From: Streptomyces uncialis
GTDB lineage: Bacteria > Actinomycetota > Actinomycetes > Streptomycetales > Streptomycetaceae
Assembly: GCF_001905345.1 (NCBI RefSeq)
Contig: NZ_LFBV01000005.1
Coordinates: 62,001 to 126,000 of the forward strand
Direction: 5' to 3'
DNA length: 64,000 bases
Shown: piece by piece, positions 1 through 8,127 of the stretch
Position numbering within the stretch: the first letter of the stretch is position 1
Layout: each line of letters starts with the position of its first letter
Position numbers and translations under genes: made by a program
The notes under the pieces: model-generated
Database searches by the model: none
What the model was told of the DNA's origin: nothing
What the model saw: the letters and a program-made list of their open reading frames with translations, nothing else

Positions 1-60
1 CCTACCGGGTATGCGGGGGTCCTGCGGCTGGATGGCACCGGTGGGGCCGAGGGTGATCAG
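1..60 (-). CDS. possible start of a divergent gene, cut by the left edge
   Basis: Reading leftward from position 60, a CTG codon follows a good Shine-Dalgarno sequence (GGAAGG, four bases away). It opens a frame to the window edge encoding LITLGPTGAIQPQDPRIPGR, in which most third positions are G or C. CTG starts are rare, and only 20 codons are visible, so this is only a candidate 5' end. I do not recognise the peptide. The alternative is that the stretch is non-coding. Confidence 0.25.
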   Translation of the reverse strand, partial: MITLGPTGAIQPQDPRIPGR

Positions 61-472
61 GTGACCTTCCTTACATACGGGGGCAAATCGGCTCTAATGT
101 CAGGAGTTCGAGTCATGGGCCGTACAGTCGGAAGAGGTGTCGAGGACAGGCCGTGAGCGGTTCCGATCGACAGGGCGTTCCGGCACCGACGAACACCGCG
201 GCGCGGACAGCGAGGTCCGCGCGGCCTGCCGCCGGGCGTCGCCCGGTGGGTGAACGGTCGGTGAGTACCGGTCGGGCGGGTGGTGGACGGACCCCGAAAC
301 CGTGCGTGACCAGGATCTCCTGGAGTCCGCGCCGGGGTCCGGAGGGTGCGTCCCGGGAGTCCCCCGGGAGCCCCGGAGTCCGGGATTCCGCGGCGCCGGT
401 GCGGCACGCTCGCCGGGTTCCGCTATGCGGAATAGCCTTGCTCCAGATTGGGACACCGCGATGCCTGCCTCA
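61..472. other. intergenic region upstream of pit
   Basis: About 410 bases with no convincing gene. The open frames here (for example 153-575 on the plus strand) lack a ribosome binding site and a recognisable product. The first 100 bases are more AT-rich (ttacatacg near 70) and may hold a promoter for a leftward gene. The rest shows only GC-rich low-complexity sequence. Confidence 0.5.
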
Positions 473-494
473 GTTCATCTTCCGTTCACTCAGG
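473..494 (+). promoter_or_regulatory. PHO box (PhoP direct-repeat operator) upstream of pit
   Basis: Two adjacent 11-base direct repeat units are visible: GTTCATCTTCC (473-483) and GTTCACTCAGG (484-494). The second matches the Streptomyces PHO box unit consensus G(G/T)TCAYYYR(G/C)G at every position; the first keeps the GTTCA core. The box ends 47 bases before the pit start codon, a suitable place for PhoP to act on a phosphate transporter promoter. PhoP binding here is inferred from motif and context. Confidence 0.72.
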
Positions 495-541
495 TTGCCT
501 ACGTTCCAACCGCCACTGTCGTCCAACAGAAGCCTGGGTAA

Positions 542-1804
542 ATGGAAAACATCACGCTCCTCCTCGGAATCGTGATCGTCACCGCTCTCGTGTTCGATTT
601 CACGAACGGTTTCCACGACACAGCCAACGCGATGGCGACGACCATCTCCACTGGCGCAATGAAGCCCAAGACGGCGGTGGCCATGTCCGCCGTGCTGAAC
701 CTTGTCGGTGCCTTCCTGTCGGTCGAGGTCGCCAAGACGATCTCCGGCGGCATGATCAACGAACAGGGCCTCCGCACAGAAGTGATCTTCGCGGCGCTCG
801 TCGGCGCGATCCTCTGGAATCTGCTGACCTGGCTCCTGGGTCTGCCCTCCAGCTCCTCGCACGCGCTCTTCGGTGGCCTCATCGGCGCCGCGGTGATGTC
901 GGCCGGCTGGTCCTCCGTGAACGGCTCCACGGTCGTCACCAAGGTTCTGCTGCCCGCGATCGCCGCCCCGCTGGTGGCCGGTGTGGCCGCGATGATCGCG
1001 ACCCGCCTGACCTACCGGATCGGCCGCAAGGCCGACGGCAAGGCGGCCTCCAAGGGCTACCGCGCCGGTCAGATCGCCTCGGCCGGTCTCGTCTCGCTGG
1101 CGCACGGCACCAACGACGCGCAGAAGACGATGGGCATCATCACCCTGGCGCTGGTCACCAGTGGTGTCCTCGTGCCCGGGTCGAACCCGCCCGCGTGGGT
1201 CATCGCCTCGGCCGGTATCGCCATCGCGCTCGGCACCTACCTCGGCGGCTGGCGCATCATCCGCACCATGGGCAAGGGCCTGACCGACCTGGAGCCGCCG
1301 CAGGGCTTCGCCGCGCAGACCAGCGCCGCGACGGTCATCCTGGCCTCCTCGCACCTCGGCTTCTCGCTCTCCACCACGCAGTCCTGCTCCGGTGCCGTGA
1401 TGGGCGCGGGCCTCGGCCGCAAGGGCGGGGTCGTCCGCTGGTCGACCGCGACCCGGATGTTCGTGGCCTGGGGGCTCACCCTCCCGGCCGCCGGTCTGGT
1501 CGGCGCGCTCGCCGAGCTGCTCACCAAGCAGGGCACCTGGGGCGTCATCGCCACCGGCACACTGCTGATCGCCGGTTCGGCGGTCATCTGGGTGCTGTCG
1601 CGGCGTGACATCGTCGACCACAACAACGTCAACGACGTGGACGGCGAGCCCGCGGGCGTCGTCACCAACGCCATGGCCGCTGTCACCCCTCCCCCGGCGG
1701 GGCCGGCCGCCGAGACGGTGACGGTCACGGGTGACCTCACGGCAACCATCCCGGCCGACAACGGTCCCTCGACGGAGTCCGCTCCGCGGACCGCCAAGGT
1801 GTAA
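542..1804 (+). CDS. pit: PiT-family low-affinity inorganic phosphate transporter
   Basis: This 420-residue integral membrane protein should import phosphate (as a metal-phosphate complex or with a cation) across the cytoplasmic membrane. Both PiT signatures are present: GFHDTANAMAT at residues 23-33 and AHGTNDAQKTMG near residues 185-197, the two inverted halves of the family fold. About ten hydrophobic segments are seen, and the last 70 residues are a hydrophilic, probably cytoplasmic tail. The ATG at 542 has a modest GAAG upstream. A PHO box precedes it, and the small membrane gene at 1816 follows after 11 bases, so the two are probably one transcript. Length is normal for the family. Confidence 0.96.
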   Translation: MENITLLLGIVIVTALVFDFTNGFHDTANAMATTISTGAMKPKTAVAMSAVLNLVGAFLSVEVAKTISGGMINEQGLRTEVIFAALVGAILWNLLTWLLGLPSSSSHALFGGLIGAAVMSAGWSSVNGSTVVTKVLLPAIAAPLVAGVAAMIATRLTYRIGRKADGKAASKGYRAGQIASAGLVSLAHGTNDAQKTMGIITLALVTSGVLVPGSNPPAWVIASAGIAIALGTYLGGWRIIRTMGKGLTDLEPPQGFAAQTSAATVILASSHLGFSLSTTQSCSGAVMGAGLGRKGGVVRWSTATRMFVAWGLTLPAAGLVGALAELLTKQGTWGVIATGTLLIAGSAVIWVLSRRDIVDHNNVNDVDGEPAGVVTNAMAAVTPPPAGPAAETVTVTGDLTATIPADNGPSTESAPRTAKV

Positions 1805-1815
1805 GGAACCCTCCC

Positions 1816-2052
1816 ATGAAGATCGACTGGGTAGCACTGGGCACGGTGTTCGGAGTGAGCCTCGTGGCCACCGTGGCCCTGGTGGGCCTGTTCACACTCG
1901 GTATAGTCGGACTCTCCAAGCGTGACGCGGCCGTCGCCGCCAACGGCGGTGCGAAGAGCGGGGCCGCGGCCGTCGCCGCGACCAGCGCCTACGCCAGCTT
2001 CGCGCTGTGTGTGGCCGCGGTCAGCTACGGCATCTATCTGATCGTCATCTGA
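1816..2052 (+). CDS. small membrane protein linked to pit
   Basis: A 78-residue protein with two predicted membrane helices (about residues 8-32 and 54-77) and an alanine/glycine-rich loop between them. It begins 11 bases after pit with AAGGAACC upstream of its ATG. I recognise no domain; small membrane proteins of this kind follow pit in other Streptomyces as far as I recall. A role in transporter assembly or activity is a guess from operon position. A strong terminator hairpin about 100 bases downstream closes the operon. Confidence 0.85.
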   Translation: MKIDWVALGTVFGVSLVATVALVGLFTLGIVGLSKRDAAVAANGGAKSGAAAVAATSAYASFALCVAAVSYGIYLIVI

Positions 2053-2146
2053 GCCGAGCCGTCCCACGGCCGGTCCCCGGCCCCCGCGTCGGCTCCGGCC
2101 CCCGTCGCCCTGGTGACGACAGGGTCGCGGCATCCGATGAACCACC

Positions 2147-2189
2147 GGTCCGGCCGGTCACCGCCTCCAGCGCGGTGACCGGCCGGACC
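2147..2189 (+). terminator. strong stem-loop ending the pit operon
   Basis: Perfect 18-base-pair stem (GGTCCGGCCGGTCACCGC at 2147-2164 pairing with 2172-2189) around a 7-base loop. No T-run follows, which is usual for Streptomyces terminators. It separates the pit operon from the B12-regulated genes. Confidence 0.75.
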
Positions 2190-2394
2190 GCTGTCGTCAC
2201 CCCCAAGGTCCCCGGCACCCGGCCGCCCCGGCTGTCGTACCGGCCGCCGTCACCCTCCCCTCGTACCGGCCAGCGTCATCACTCCCGGCACGGCTCCCGC
2301 GAGGGCTCCTGCGGCGGCTCCCGCGACGGCTGTCGTCACCCCCGCCGTCACCGAGTGCGTGTGGGTCTTCACACACTGCGCCGCCGCAGGTCAG
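2190..2394. other. intergenic region with degenerate repeats
   Basis: No gene seen. The stretch has imperfect repeats of a GCTGTCGTCACCCCC-like phrase (2192, 2328) and related GCTGTCGTACCGG copies, ending at the expected start of the B12 riboswitch. The cobD promoter should lie in or near its right end, but I cannot pick out clear -10/-35 boxes. Confidence 0.5.
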
Positions 2395-2600
2395 CGCGTG
2401 GTTGACGGCTGTTCCGGGGGCGTGGTGGACTTCCGGGGCCATTACGGCGGCAGCAGAGGAAGCCGGTGCGAATCCGGCGCGGTCCCGCCACTGTCACCGG
2501 GGAGCGCTCCCCCACACCGGATGTCACGGCCCGCAGGGGCTGGAAGGCCGGGGGCGGCGCCGATCCGGAAGCCAGGAGACTCTCGCCGGCGTATCCGTCG
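2395..2600 (+). promoter_or_regulatory. cobalamin (B12) riboswitch
   Basis: Two hallmark segments occur in order. The core (P4-P6 region) is at 2457-2493 and includes AGCCGGTGCGAATCCGGC followed by GGTCCCGCCACTGT. The B12 box is GAAGCCAGGAGAC at 2568-2580. Between them is the variable arm (2494-2567). The aptamer lies about 130 bases before cobD and should repress the cobalamin genes when adenosylcobalamin is abundant. The outer borders are approximate because I judged the P1 stem by eye. No T-rich terminator is visible downstream, so translational control or Rho-dependent termination is more likely. Confidence 0.92.
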
Positions 2601-2636
2601 ACCCAGGGCGCGGACCCTGAGTGAGGACACACAGTC

Positions 2637-2723
2637 ATGCCGGGGCGCCCGTCACCCGGTCCCACGCGCACCGGCGCGGGACCCACGCAGCGTACGAAGG
2701 TCCTCAACGGCCCGGCGGACTGA
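2637..2723 (+). CDS. possible leader peptide between B12 riboswitch and cobD
   Basis: A 28-codon frame starts with ATG at 2637, nine bases after a GTGAGGA Shine-Dalgarno-like sequence. It ends with TGA at 2721-2723, only four bases before the cobD ATG at 2728. Most third positions (24 of 28) are G or C. cobD itself has a poor ribosome binding site, so translation of this leader could feed ribosomes to cobD and make the riboswitch act through the leader's start region. The peptide begins MPGRPSPGP and is proline/arginine-rich, with no recognised motif. Confidence 0.4.
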   Translation: MPGRPSPGPTRTGAGPTQRTKVLNGPAD

Positions 2724-2727
2724 GCCG

Positions 2728-3687
2728 ATGAGTGCCGGACGGATCTTCACGTACGGCGCCACCGCCGGTCTGATCGGCGACCTGCTCCTCGGCGATCCCC
2801 GCCGCGGACACCCGGTCGCCGCCTTCGGCCGTGCCGCGGGCGCCGTCGAACACGTGCTGTGGCGTGACCACCGCGGCTGGGGCGCGCTCCACACCGCGGT
2901 GTGCGCCGGGGGCGCGGCGGGTGCCGCCGCCCTCGCCACCCGTGCGGTGCGGGGCTCCCGTACCGCTTCCGTCGTACTGACCGCCGCCGCCACCTGGGCC
3001 GTGGTCGGCGGGACCAGCCTCGGGCGGGAGGCGCGGACCGTCGCCGCCGCCCTCGACGCGGGCGATCTGACGGCGGCCCGCGCGCGGCTGCCGCATCTGT
3101 GCGGGCGCGACCCGCAGGCCTTGGACGCCGACGGCATCGCCCGCGCGGTGGTCGAGTCGGTCGCCGAGAACACCTCCGACGCCGTGGTCGGCGCCCTGGT
3201 GTGGGGTGCCGTGGCCGGGGTCCCCGGGCTCGTCGGGTTCCGGGCCGTGAACACGCTGGACGCGATGGTCGGCCACAAGTCGCCCCGGCACCGCCGGTTC
3301 GGCTGGGCCTCGGCACGGCTCGACGATGTCGTCGGCTGGCCCGGCGCCCGGCTCACCGGCGCCCTCGCCGTACTGGCGGGCGGTTCGCCCAAGGGCGCCG
3401 CCCGCGCGTGGCGGGCCGACGCGGGACGCCATCCCAGCCCCAACGCGGGCGTCGCGGAAGCCGCGTTCGCCGGGGCCCTCGGCGTCCGGCTGGGCGGCAC
3501 CCTCTCCTACGGCGGCCGGGTCGAGCACCGGCCCGAGCTGAACGGCGGCGGCCGGGCCGTCACCGTGGCGGACATCGACCGCGCGGTCCGGCTGTCCCGG
3601 CGGGTGGCCTGGCTCACCCTCGGGGTCTGCGCGGCCGGACGGCTCGCGCTCGGGGCGCGGACCACGACAAGGACGGGGGGCCGCTGA
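2728..3687 (+). CDS. cobD: adenosylcobinamide-phosphate synthase (CobD/CbiB)
   Basis: A 319-residue membrane protein that attaches aminopropanol (or its phosphate) to adenosylcobyric acid. The typical N-terminus is clear, with GDLLLGDPRRGHPVAAFGR near residues 14-32 as in CobD/CbiB, and so are ESVAENTSDAVVGALVWG and the KSPRHRRFGWASARLDDVV segment. I chose the ATG at 2728 because the family N-terminus begins there; upstream in-frame codons belong to the riboswitch leader. Its TGA overlaps the cobQ ATG, so the two are translationally coupled. It is the first structural gene after the B12 riboswitch. Confidence 0.95.
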   Translation: MSAGRIFTYGATAGLIGDLLLGDPRRGHPVAAFGRAAGAVEHVLWRDHRGWGALHTAVCAGGAAGAAALATRAVRGSRTASVVLTAAATWAVVGGTSLGREARTVAAALDAGDLTAARARLPHLCGRDPQALDADGIARAVVESVAENTSDAVVGALVWGAVAGVPGLVGFRAVNTLDAMVGHKSPRHRRFGWASARLDDVVGWPGARLTGALAVLAGGSPKGAARAWRADAGRHPSPNAGVAEAAFAGALGVRLGGTLSYGGRVEHRPELNGGGRAVTVADIDRAVRLSRRVAWLTLGVCAAGRLALGARTTTRTGGR

Positions 3688-5228
3688 TGGGCGGCGGGCT
3701 GCTGGTCGCGGGGACGACGTCCGACGCGGGCAAGAGTGTGGTGACCGCCGGGATCTGCCGGTGGCTGGTGCGTCAGGGGGTGAAGGTCGCGCCGTTCAAG
3801 GGGCAGAACATGTCCCTCAACTCCTTCGTCACCCGGGACGGCGCCGAGATCGGGCGCGCCCAGGCCATGCAGGCGCAGGCCGCGCGGGTGGAGCCCAGCG
3901 CGCTGATGAACCCGGTGCTGCTGAAGCCCGGCGGCGACCGCACCAGTCAGGTCGTGCTGATGGGGCGGCCGGTCGGTGAGATGAGCGCGCGCGGGTTCTT
4001 CGGCCCGGCGGGCGGTCCGGCGGCGGGGCAGCCGGTGCCCGGTGGCCGGGAGGCTCTGCTGGGGACCGTCGTGGAGTGCCTGGAGGAGCTGCGGGCCACC
4101 CACGACGCCGTGATCTGCGAGGGGGCGGGCAGCCCCGCCGAGATCAATCTGCGGCGCACGGACATCGTGAACATGGGCGTCGCGCGGGCCGCCGGACTGC
4201 CCGTCGTCGTGGTCGGGGACATCGACCGGGGCGGGGTGTTCGCGTCGTTCTTCGGGACGACGGCGCTGCTCGCGCCCGAGGACCAGGCCCTGGTCGCGGG
4301 CTATCTGGTGAACAAGTTCCGCGGCGACGTCTCGCTGCTGGAGCCCGGCCTGGACATGCTGCGCGGTCTTACCGGCCGGCCCACGTACGGGGTGCTGCCG
4401 TTCCAGCACGGACTCGGCATCGACGAGGAGGACGGGCTGCGGGTCTCGCTGCGCGGCACGGTCCGGGAGTCGTCGGTGGCGCCGCCGGCCGGGGCGGAGG
4501 TGCTGCGGATCGCGGTGTGCGCGGTCCCGCTGATGTCGAACTTCACCGATGTCGACGCGCTCGCCGCCGAACCCGGTGTCGTGGTCCGCTTCGTCGACCG
4601 GCCCGAGGAGACCGCCGACGCCGACCTCGTGGTCGTCCCCGGCACCCGGGGCACGGTCGGGGCGCTGCGCTGGCTCCAGGAGCGCGGGCTCGCGCGGGTC
4701 CTGCGCGAACGGGCCGCCGAGGGGCGTCCCGTGCTGGGGATCTGCGGCGGGTTCCAGCTGCTCGGCGCGCACATCGAGGACGAGGTCGAGTCCCGCGCGG
4801 GCGCCGTCGACGCGCTCGGGCTGCTGCCCGTACGGGTCCGCTTCGCCCGGGAGAAGACGCTCGGGCGGCCCTCGGGCACGGCCCTCGGTGAACGGGTCGA
4901 GGGGTACGAGATCCATCACGGGGTGGCCGAGGTGCTGGGCGGGGAACCGTTCCTGGACGGATGCCGTTCGGGCGCGGTGTGGGGGACGCACTGGCACGGC
5001 TCCCTGGAGTCGGACGGGTTCCGCCGGGCGTTCCTGCGGGAGGTCGCCGCGCTGACCGGGCGGCGTTTCGTGGCGGCGCCGGACACCTCGTTCGCGGCGC
5101 TCCGTGAGGAGCAGCTGGACCGGCTGGGCGATCTGATCGAGCGGCACGCCGACACGGACGCGCTGTGGCGTCTGATCGAGTCGGGCCCCGCGCCGGATCT
5201 CCCCTTCGTCCCGCCCGGCGCCCCATGA
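3687..5228 (+). CDS. cobQ: cobyric acid synthase (CobQ/CbiP)
   Basis: A 513-residue glutamine-dependent amidase that amidates positions b, d, e and g of adenosylcobyrinic acid a,c-diamide. The N-terminal BioD-like domain has the P-loop variant GTTSDAGKS and the KGQNMSLNSFVT motif. The C-terminal half is a class I glutamine amidotransferase with the nucleophile motif GICGGFQLLG and a HWHGSLE segment. The start overlaps the cobD stop (TGATG). The length is normal. It acts in the cytoplasm after CobB and CobO. Confidence 0.97.
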   Translation: MGGGLLVAGTTSDAGKSVVTAGICRWLVRQGVKVAPFKGQNMSLNSFVTRDGAEIGRAQAMQAQAARVEPSALMNPVLLKPGGDRTSQVVLMGRPVGEMSARGFFGPAGGPAAGQPVPGGREALLGTVVECLEELRATHDAVICEGAGSPAEINLRRTDIVNMGVARAAGLPVVVVGDIDRGGVFASFFGTTALLAPEDQALVAGYLVNKFRGDVSLLEPGLDMLRGLTGRPTYGVLPFQHGLGIDEEDGLRVSLRGTVRESSVAPPAGAEVLRIAVCAVPLMSNFTDVDALAAEPGVVVRFVDRPEETADADLVVVPGTRGTVGALRWLQERGLARVLRERAAEGRPVLGICGGFQLLGAHIEDEVESRAGAVDALGLLPVRVRFAREKTLGRPSGTALGERVEGYEIHHGVAEVLGGEPFLDGCRSGAVWGTHWHGSLESDGFRRAFLREVAALTGRRFVAAPDTSFAALREEQLDRLGDLIERHADTDALWRLIESGPAPDLPFVPPGAP

Positions 5229-5343
5229 CGCACCCCGGCCCCGGCGGACGGGGCACGGAAGCCCGCGCCGGGCGACGACGACCGGCCGGCGCGGGAACCG
5301 GCCGAGACAGGCACCCGCACAGCAACGACAGGGAGGGCCACGG

Positions 5344-7497
5344 GTGAACACCCCGTATCCATTCACGGCGATCGTCGGCCAGGACGACCTGCGACTCGCG
5401 CTACTGCTCAACGCCGTGTCCCCCGCGGTGGGCGGTGTCCTGGTGCGGGGGGAGAAGGGCACGGCCAAGAGCACCGCGGTCCGGGCCCTCGCGACCCTGC
5501 TGCCGGAGGTCTCGGTGGTCACCGGCTGCCGTTTCTCCTGCGCTCCGGCCGCACCGGACCCGGCCTGCCCGGACGGGCCCCATGAACCGGGCACCGGTCT
5601 GACCCGGCCCGCCCGCATGGTGGAGCTCCCGGTGGGCGCCTCCGAGGACCGTCTGGTCGGCGCGCTCGACATCGAACGTGCCCTCGCGGACGGGGTGAAG
5701 GCGTTCGAGCCGGGCCTGCTGGCCGACGCCCACCGGGGCATCCTCTACGTGGACGAGGTGAACCTCCTCCACGACCATCTGGTGGATCTGCTGCTGGACG
5801 CCGCGGCGATGGGCGCCTCGTACGTCGAGCGGGAGGGGGTGTCCGTACGGCACGCGGCCCGGTTCCTGCTGGTCGGCACGATGAACCCGGAGGAGGGCGA
5901 GCTGCGGCCCCAGCTGCTGGACCGCTTCGGGCTGACCGTCGAGGTGGCGGCGTCCCGGGAGCCCGCCCAGCGGGTCGAGGTGGTCCGGCGGCGGCTCGCG
6001 TACGACGACGACCCCGCCGCGTTCACCGTCCGCTGGACGGACGACGAGACCGCGCTGCGGGCCCGGGTCGTGGCGGCCCGCGCCCTGCTGCCCCGGGTAC
6101 GGCTCGGCGACGGCGCGCTGCTGCGGATCGCGGCGGCCTGCGCGGCGTTCGAGGTGGACGGGATGCGCGCGGACATCGTGATGGCCAGGACGGCGACCGC
6201 GCTCGCGGCGTGGGCGGGCCGGACGGCCGTCCGCACGGAGGACGTCCGGCAGGCGGCCCTGCTGGCACTCCCCCACCGCAGGCGCCGCAACCCGTTCGAC
6301 GCGCCGGGACTGGACGAGGACAAGCTCGACGAGGTGCTGGACCGGTGCGGCCCCGACGAGGACGAGGACGACGTCCCGGACGAGAACCAGGGCCAGGACC
6401 AGGAACAAGGCCGGGGCGAGGGGCAGGACGACGACGATCCGGAGCCCGAGCCGGACGGTCCCGACGGCGGCCCCGACGACCCGGACGGACCGGGCGGCCC
6501 CGGGAACGGCGACGGCCCCGACGGCCCCCCGCCGCCACGCCAGGCCCCGGACAGCGCCCCGGACACCACCGGTGACGGCGACCCCGTGGACGGTCCGGCG
6601 CCCGCCGAGGGGGACGGCGCGGCCCGGCCCGTGGCCGCCGCCCCGCAGCAGGCCGCCGTGGCCGCGTCGGAGCCGTTCAGGGCCCGGACGCTGACCGTGC
6701 CGGGGCTGGGCGAGGGCGCGGCCGGACGCCGCTCCCGGGCGCGCACCGAGCACGGCCGCACCACCGGCTCGCACCGGCCCCGGGGCACCCTGACGAAGCT
6801 GCATCTGTCGGCGACCGTCCGGGCCGCCGCCCCGCACCAGCGGGCACGCGGCCGCTCGGGCCCGGGGCTGGTGGTGCGCCGCGACGATCTGCGGCAGGCC
6901 AGCCGGGAGGGCCGGGAGGGCAATCTGGTGCTGTTCGCGGTGGACGCGTCGGGCTCGATGGCCGCGCGACGGCGGATGAGCGCCGTCAAGGGCGCGGTGC
7001 TGTCGCTGCTGCTGGACGCCTATCAGCGGCGGGACAAGGTCGGGCTGGTGACGTTCCGGGGCGCGGACGCCGAGGTGGCGCTGCCGCCGACGTCGTCGGT
7101 CGACACCGCGGCGAACCGGCTGGAGTCGCTGGCCACCGGCGGGCGGACCCCGCTGGCGGCCGGACTGCTGCGGGCCCGCGAGGTGCTGCGGGTGGAGCGG
7201 CTGCGGGACCCCGCGCGCCGGGCGCTGCTCGTGGTGGTGACGGACGGCCGCGCCACCGGCGGGGTCGAGCCGGTCCGCCGGGCGTCCCGCGCGGCGGGCC
7301 TGCTGGCGGCCGACGGGATCGCGTCGGTGGTCGTGGACTGCGAGTCGGGCCCGGTGCGGCTGGGGCTCGCGGGACGGCTCGCCGTGGACCTCGGCGGAAC
7401 CCCGGTGACGCTGGAGGAGCTGCGGGCCGATGTGCTCGCGGGACTGGTCAGGGATGTACGGGGCGCCGGAGCGGGCGCCCGGGGAAGGGTCGCGTAA
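5344..7497 (+). CDS. Mg-chelatase-type I/D fusion, putative cobaltochelatase subunit
   Basis: A 717-residue fusion of a ChlI/BchI-type AAA+ ATPase and a ChlD-type von Willebrand A domain. Walker A GEKGTAKST is at residues 36-44, Walker B ILYVDEVNLL near 136-145, and an Asp/Glu/Pro-rich acidic linker lies around 335-430. The MIDAS motif DASGSM begins at about 534. In actinobacteria such fusions are thought to drive cobalt insertion together with a CobN-type large subunit; no CobN lies here, so the metal is inferred from the cobalamin context. The GTG at 5344 follows AGGGAGG. The stop overlaps the cobO ATG (TAATG). Confidence 0.92.
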   Translation: MNTPYPFTAIVGQDDLRLALLLNAVSPAVGGVLVRGEKGTAKSTAVRALATLLPEVSVVTGCRFSCAPAAPDPACPDGPHEPGTGLTRPARMVELPVGASEDRLVGALDIERALADGVKAFEPGLLADAHRGILYVDEVNLLHDHLVDLLLDAAAMGASYVEREGVSVRHAARFLLVGTMNPEEGELRPQLLDRFGLTVEVAASREPAQRVEVVRRRLAYDDDPAAFTVRWTDDETALRARVVAARALLPRVRLGDGALLRIAAACAAFEVDGMRADIVMARTATALAAWAGRTAVRTEDVRQAALLALPHRRRRNPFDAPGLDEDKLDEVLDRCGPDEDEDDVPDENQGQDQEQGRGEGQDDDDPEPEPDGPDGGPDDPDGPGGPGNGDGPDGPPPPRQAPDSAPDTTGDGDPVDGPAPAEGDGAARPVAAAPQQAAVAASEPFRARTLTVPGLGEGAAGRRSRARTEHGRTTGSHRPRGTLTKLHLSATVRAAAPHQRARGRSGPGLVVRRDDLRQASREGREGNLVLFAVDASGSMAARRRMSAVKGAVLSLLLDAYQRRDKVGLVTFRGADAEVALPPTSSVDTAANRLESLATGGRTPLAAGLLRAREVLRVERLRDPARRALLVVVTDGRATGGVEPVRRASRAAGLLAADGIASVVVDCESGPVRLGLAGRLAVDLGGTPVTLEELRADVLAGLVRDVRGAGAGARGRVA

Positions 7498-8123
7498 TGC
7501 CACAGGGACAGCCGTCCGTCGTCCCGGACGACGGACTCACCACCCGTCAGCGCCGCAACCGGCCGCTGGTGATGGTGCACACGGGCATCGGCAAGGGCAA
7601 GTCGACGGCGGCGTTCGGGCTGGCGCTGCGCGCCTGGAACCAGGGCTGGCCGATCGGGGTGTTCCAGTTCGTCAAGTCGGCGAAGTGGAAGGTCGGCGAG
7701 GAGAACGCGCTGCGGGTGCTGGGCGCGAGCGGCGAGGGCGGCACGGTCGACTGGCACAAGATGGGCGAGGGCTGGTCCTGGATCCAGCGCGCGCCCGTCG
7801 AGGCCGCGGACGGCGCCGACTCCAACCTGGTCAACGCGGCGAAGGCCCGGGAGGGCTGGGAGCAGATCAAGCGGGACCTGGCGGCGCAGACGTACCGGCT
7901 GTACGTGCTGGACGAGTTCGCGTACCCGCTGCACTGGGGCTGGATCGATGTGGCCGAGGTGGTGTCGGTGCTGCGGGAGCGGCCCGGGAACCAGCATGTG
8001 GTGATCACCGGCCGCAACGCCCCCGCCGAGCTGGTGGAGTTCGCGGACCTGGTCACCGACATGTCGAAGGTGAAGCACCCCATGGACGCGGGCCAGAAGG
8101 GCCAGCGGGGCATCGAGTGGTGA
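7497..8123 (+). CDS. cobO: cob(I)yrinic acid a,c-diamide adenosyltransferase (CobO)
   Basis: A 208-residue CobA/BtuR/CobO-type enzyme that adds the 5'-deoxyadenosyl ligand to the reduced corrinoid using ATP. The P-loop GIGKGKST near residues 28-35, the FQFVKSAKWKVGEE segment and the LYVLDEFAYPLHWGW block are characteristic. Its ATG overlaps the chelatase stop and cobB starts four bases after its own stop, so the operon is continuous. Start and length fit the family. Confidence 0.96.
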   Translation: MPQGQPSVVPDDGLTTRQRRNRPLVMVHTGIGKGKSTAAFGLALRAWNQGWPIGVFQFVKSAKWKVGEENALRVLGASGEGGTVDWHKMGEGWSWIQRAPVEAADGADSNLVNAAKAREGWEQIKRDLAAQTYRLYVLDEFAYPLHWGWIDVAEVVSVLRERPGNQHVVITGRNAPAELVEFADLVTDMSKVKHPMDAGQKGQRGIEW

Positions 8124-8127
8124 CGGC

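Noticed and set aside
470..1837. Long minus-strand open frame opposite pit (455 codons)
   Set aside because: It is the mirror frame of a high-GC coding sequence, has Gly/Arg/Asp/His-rich composition and no start signal; the plus-strand PiT protein is clearly real.
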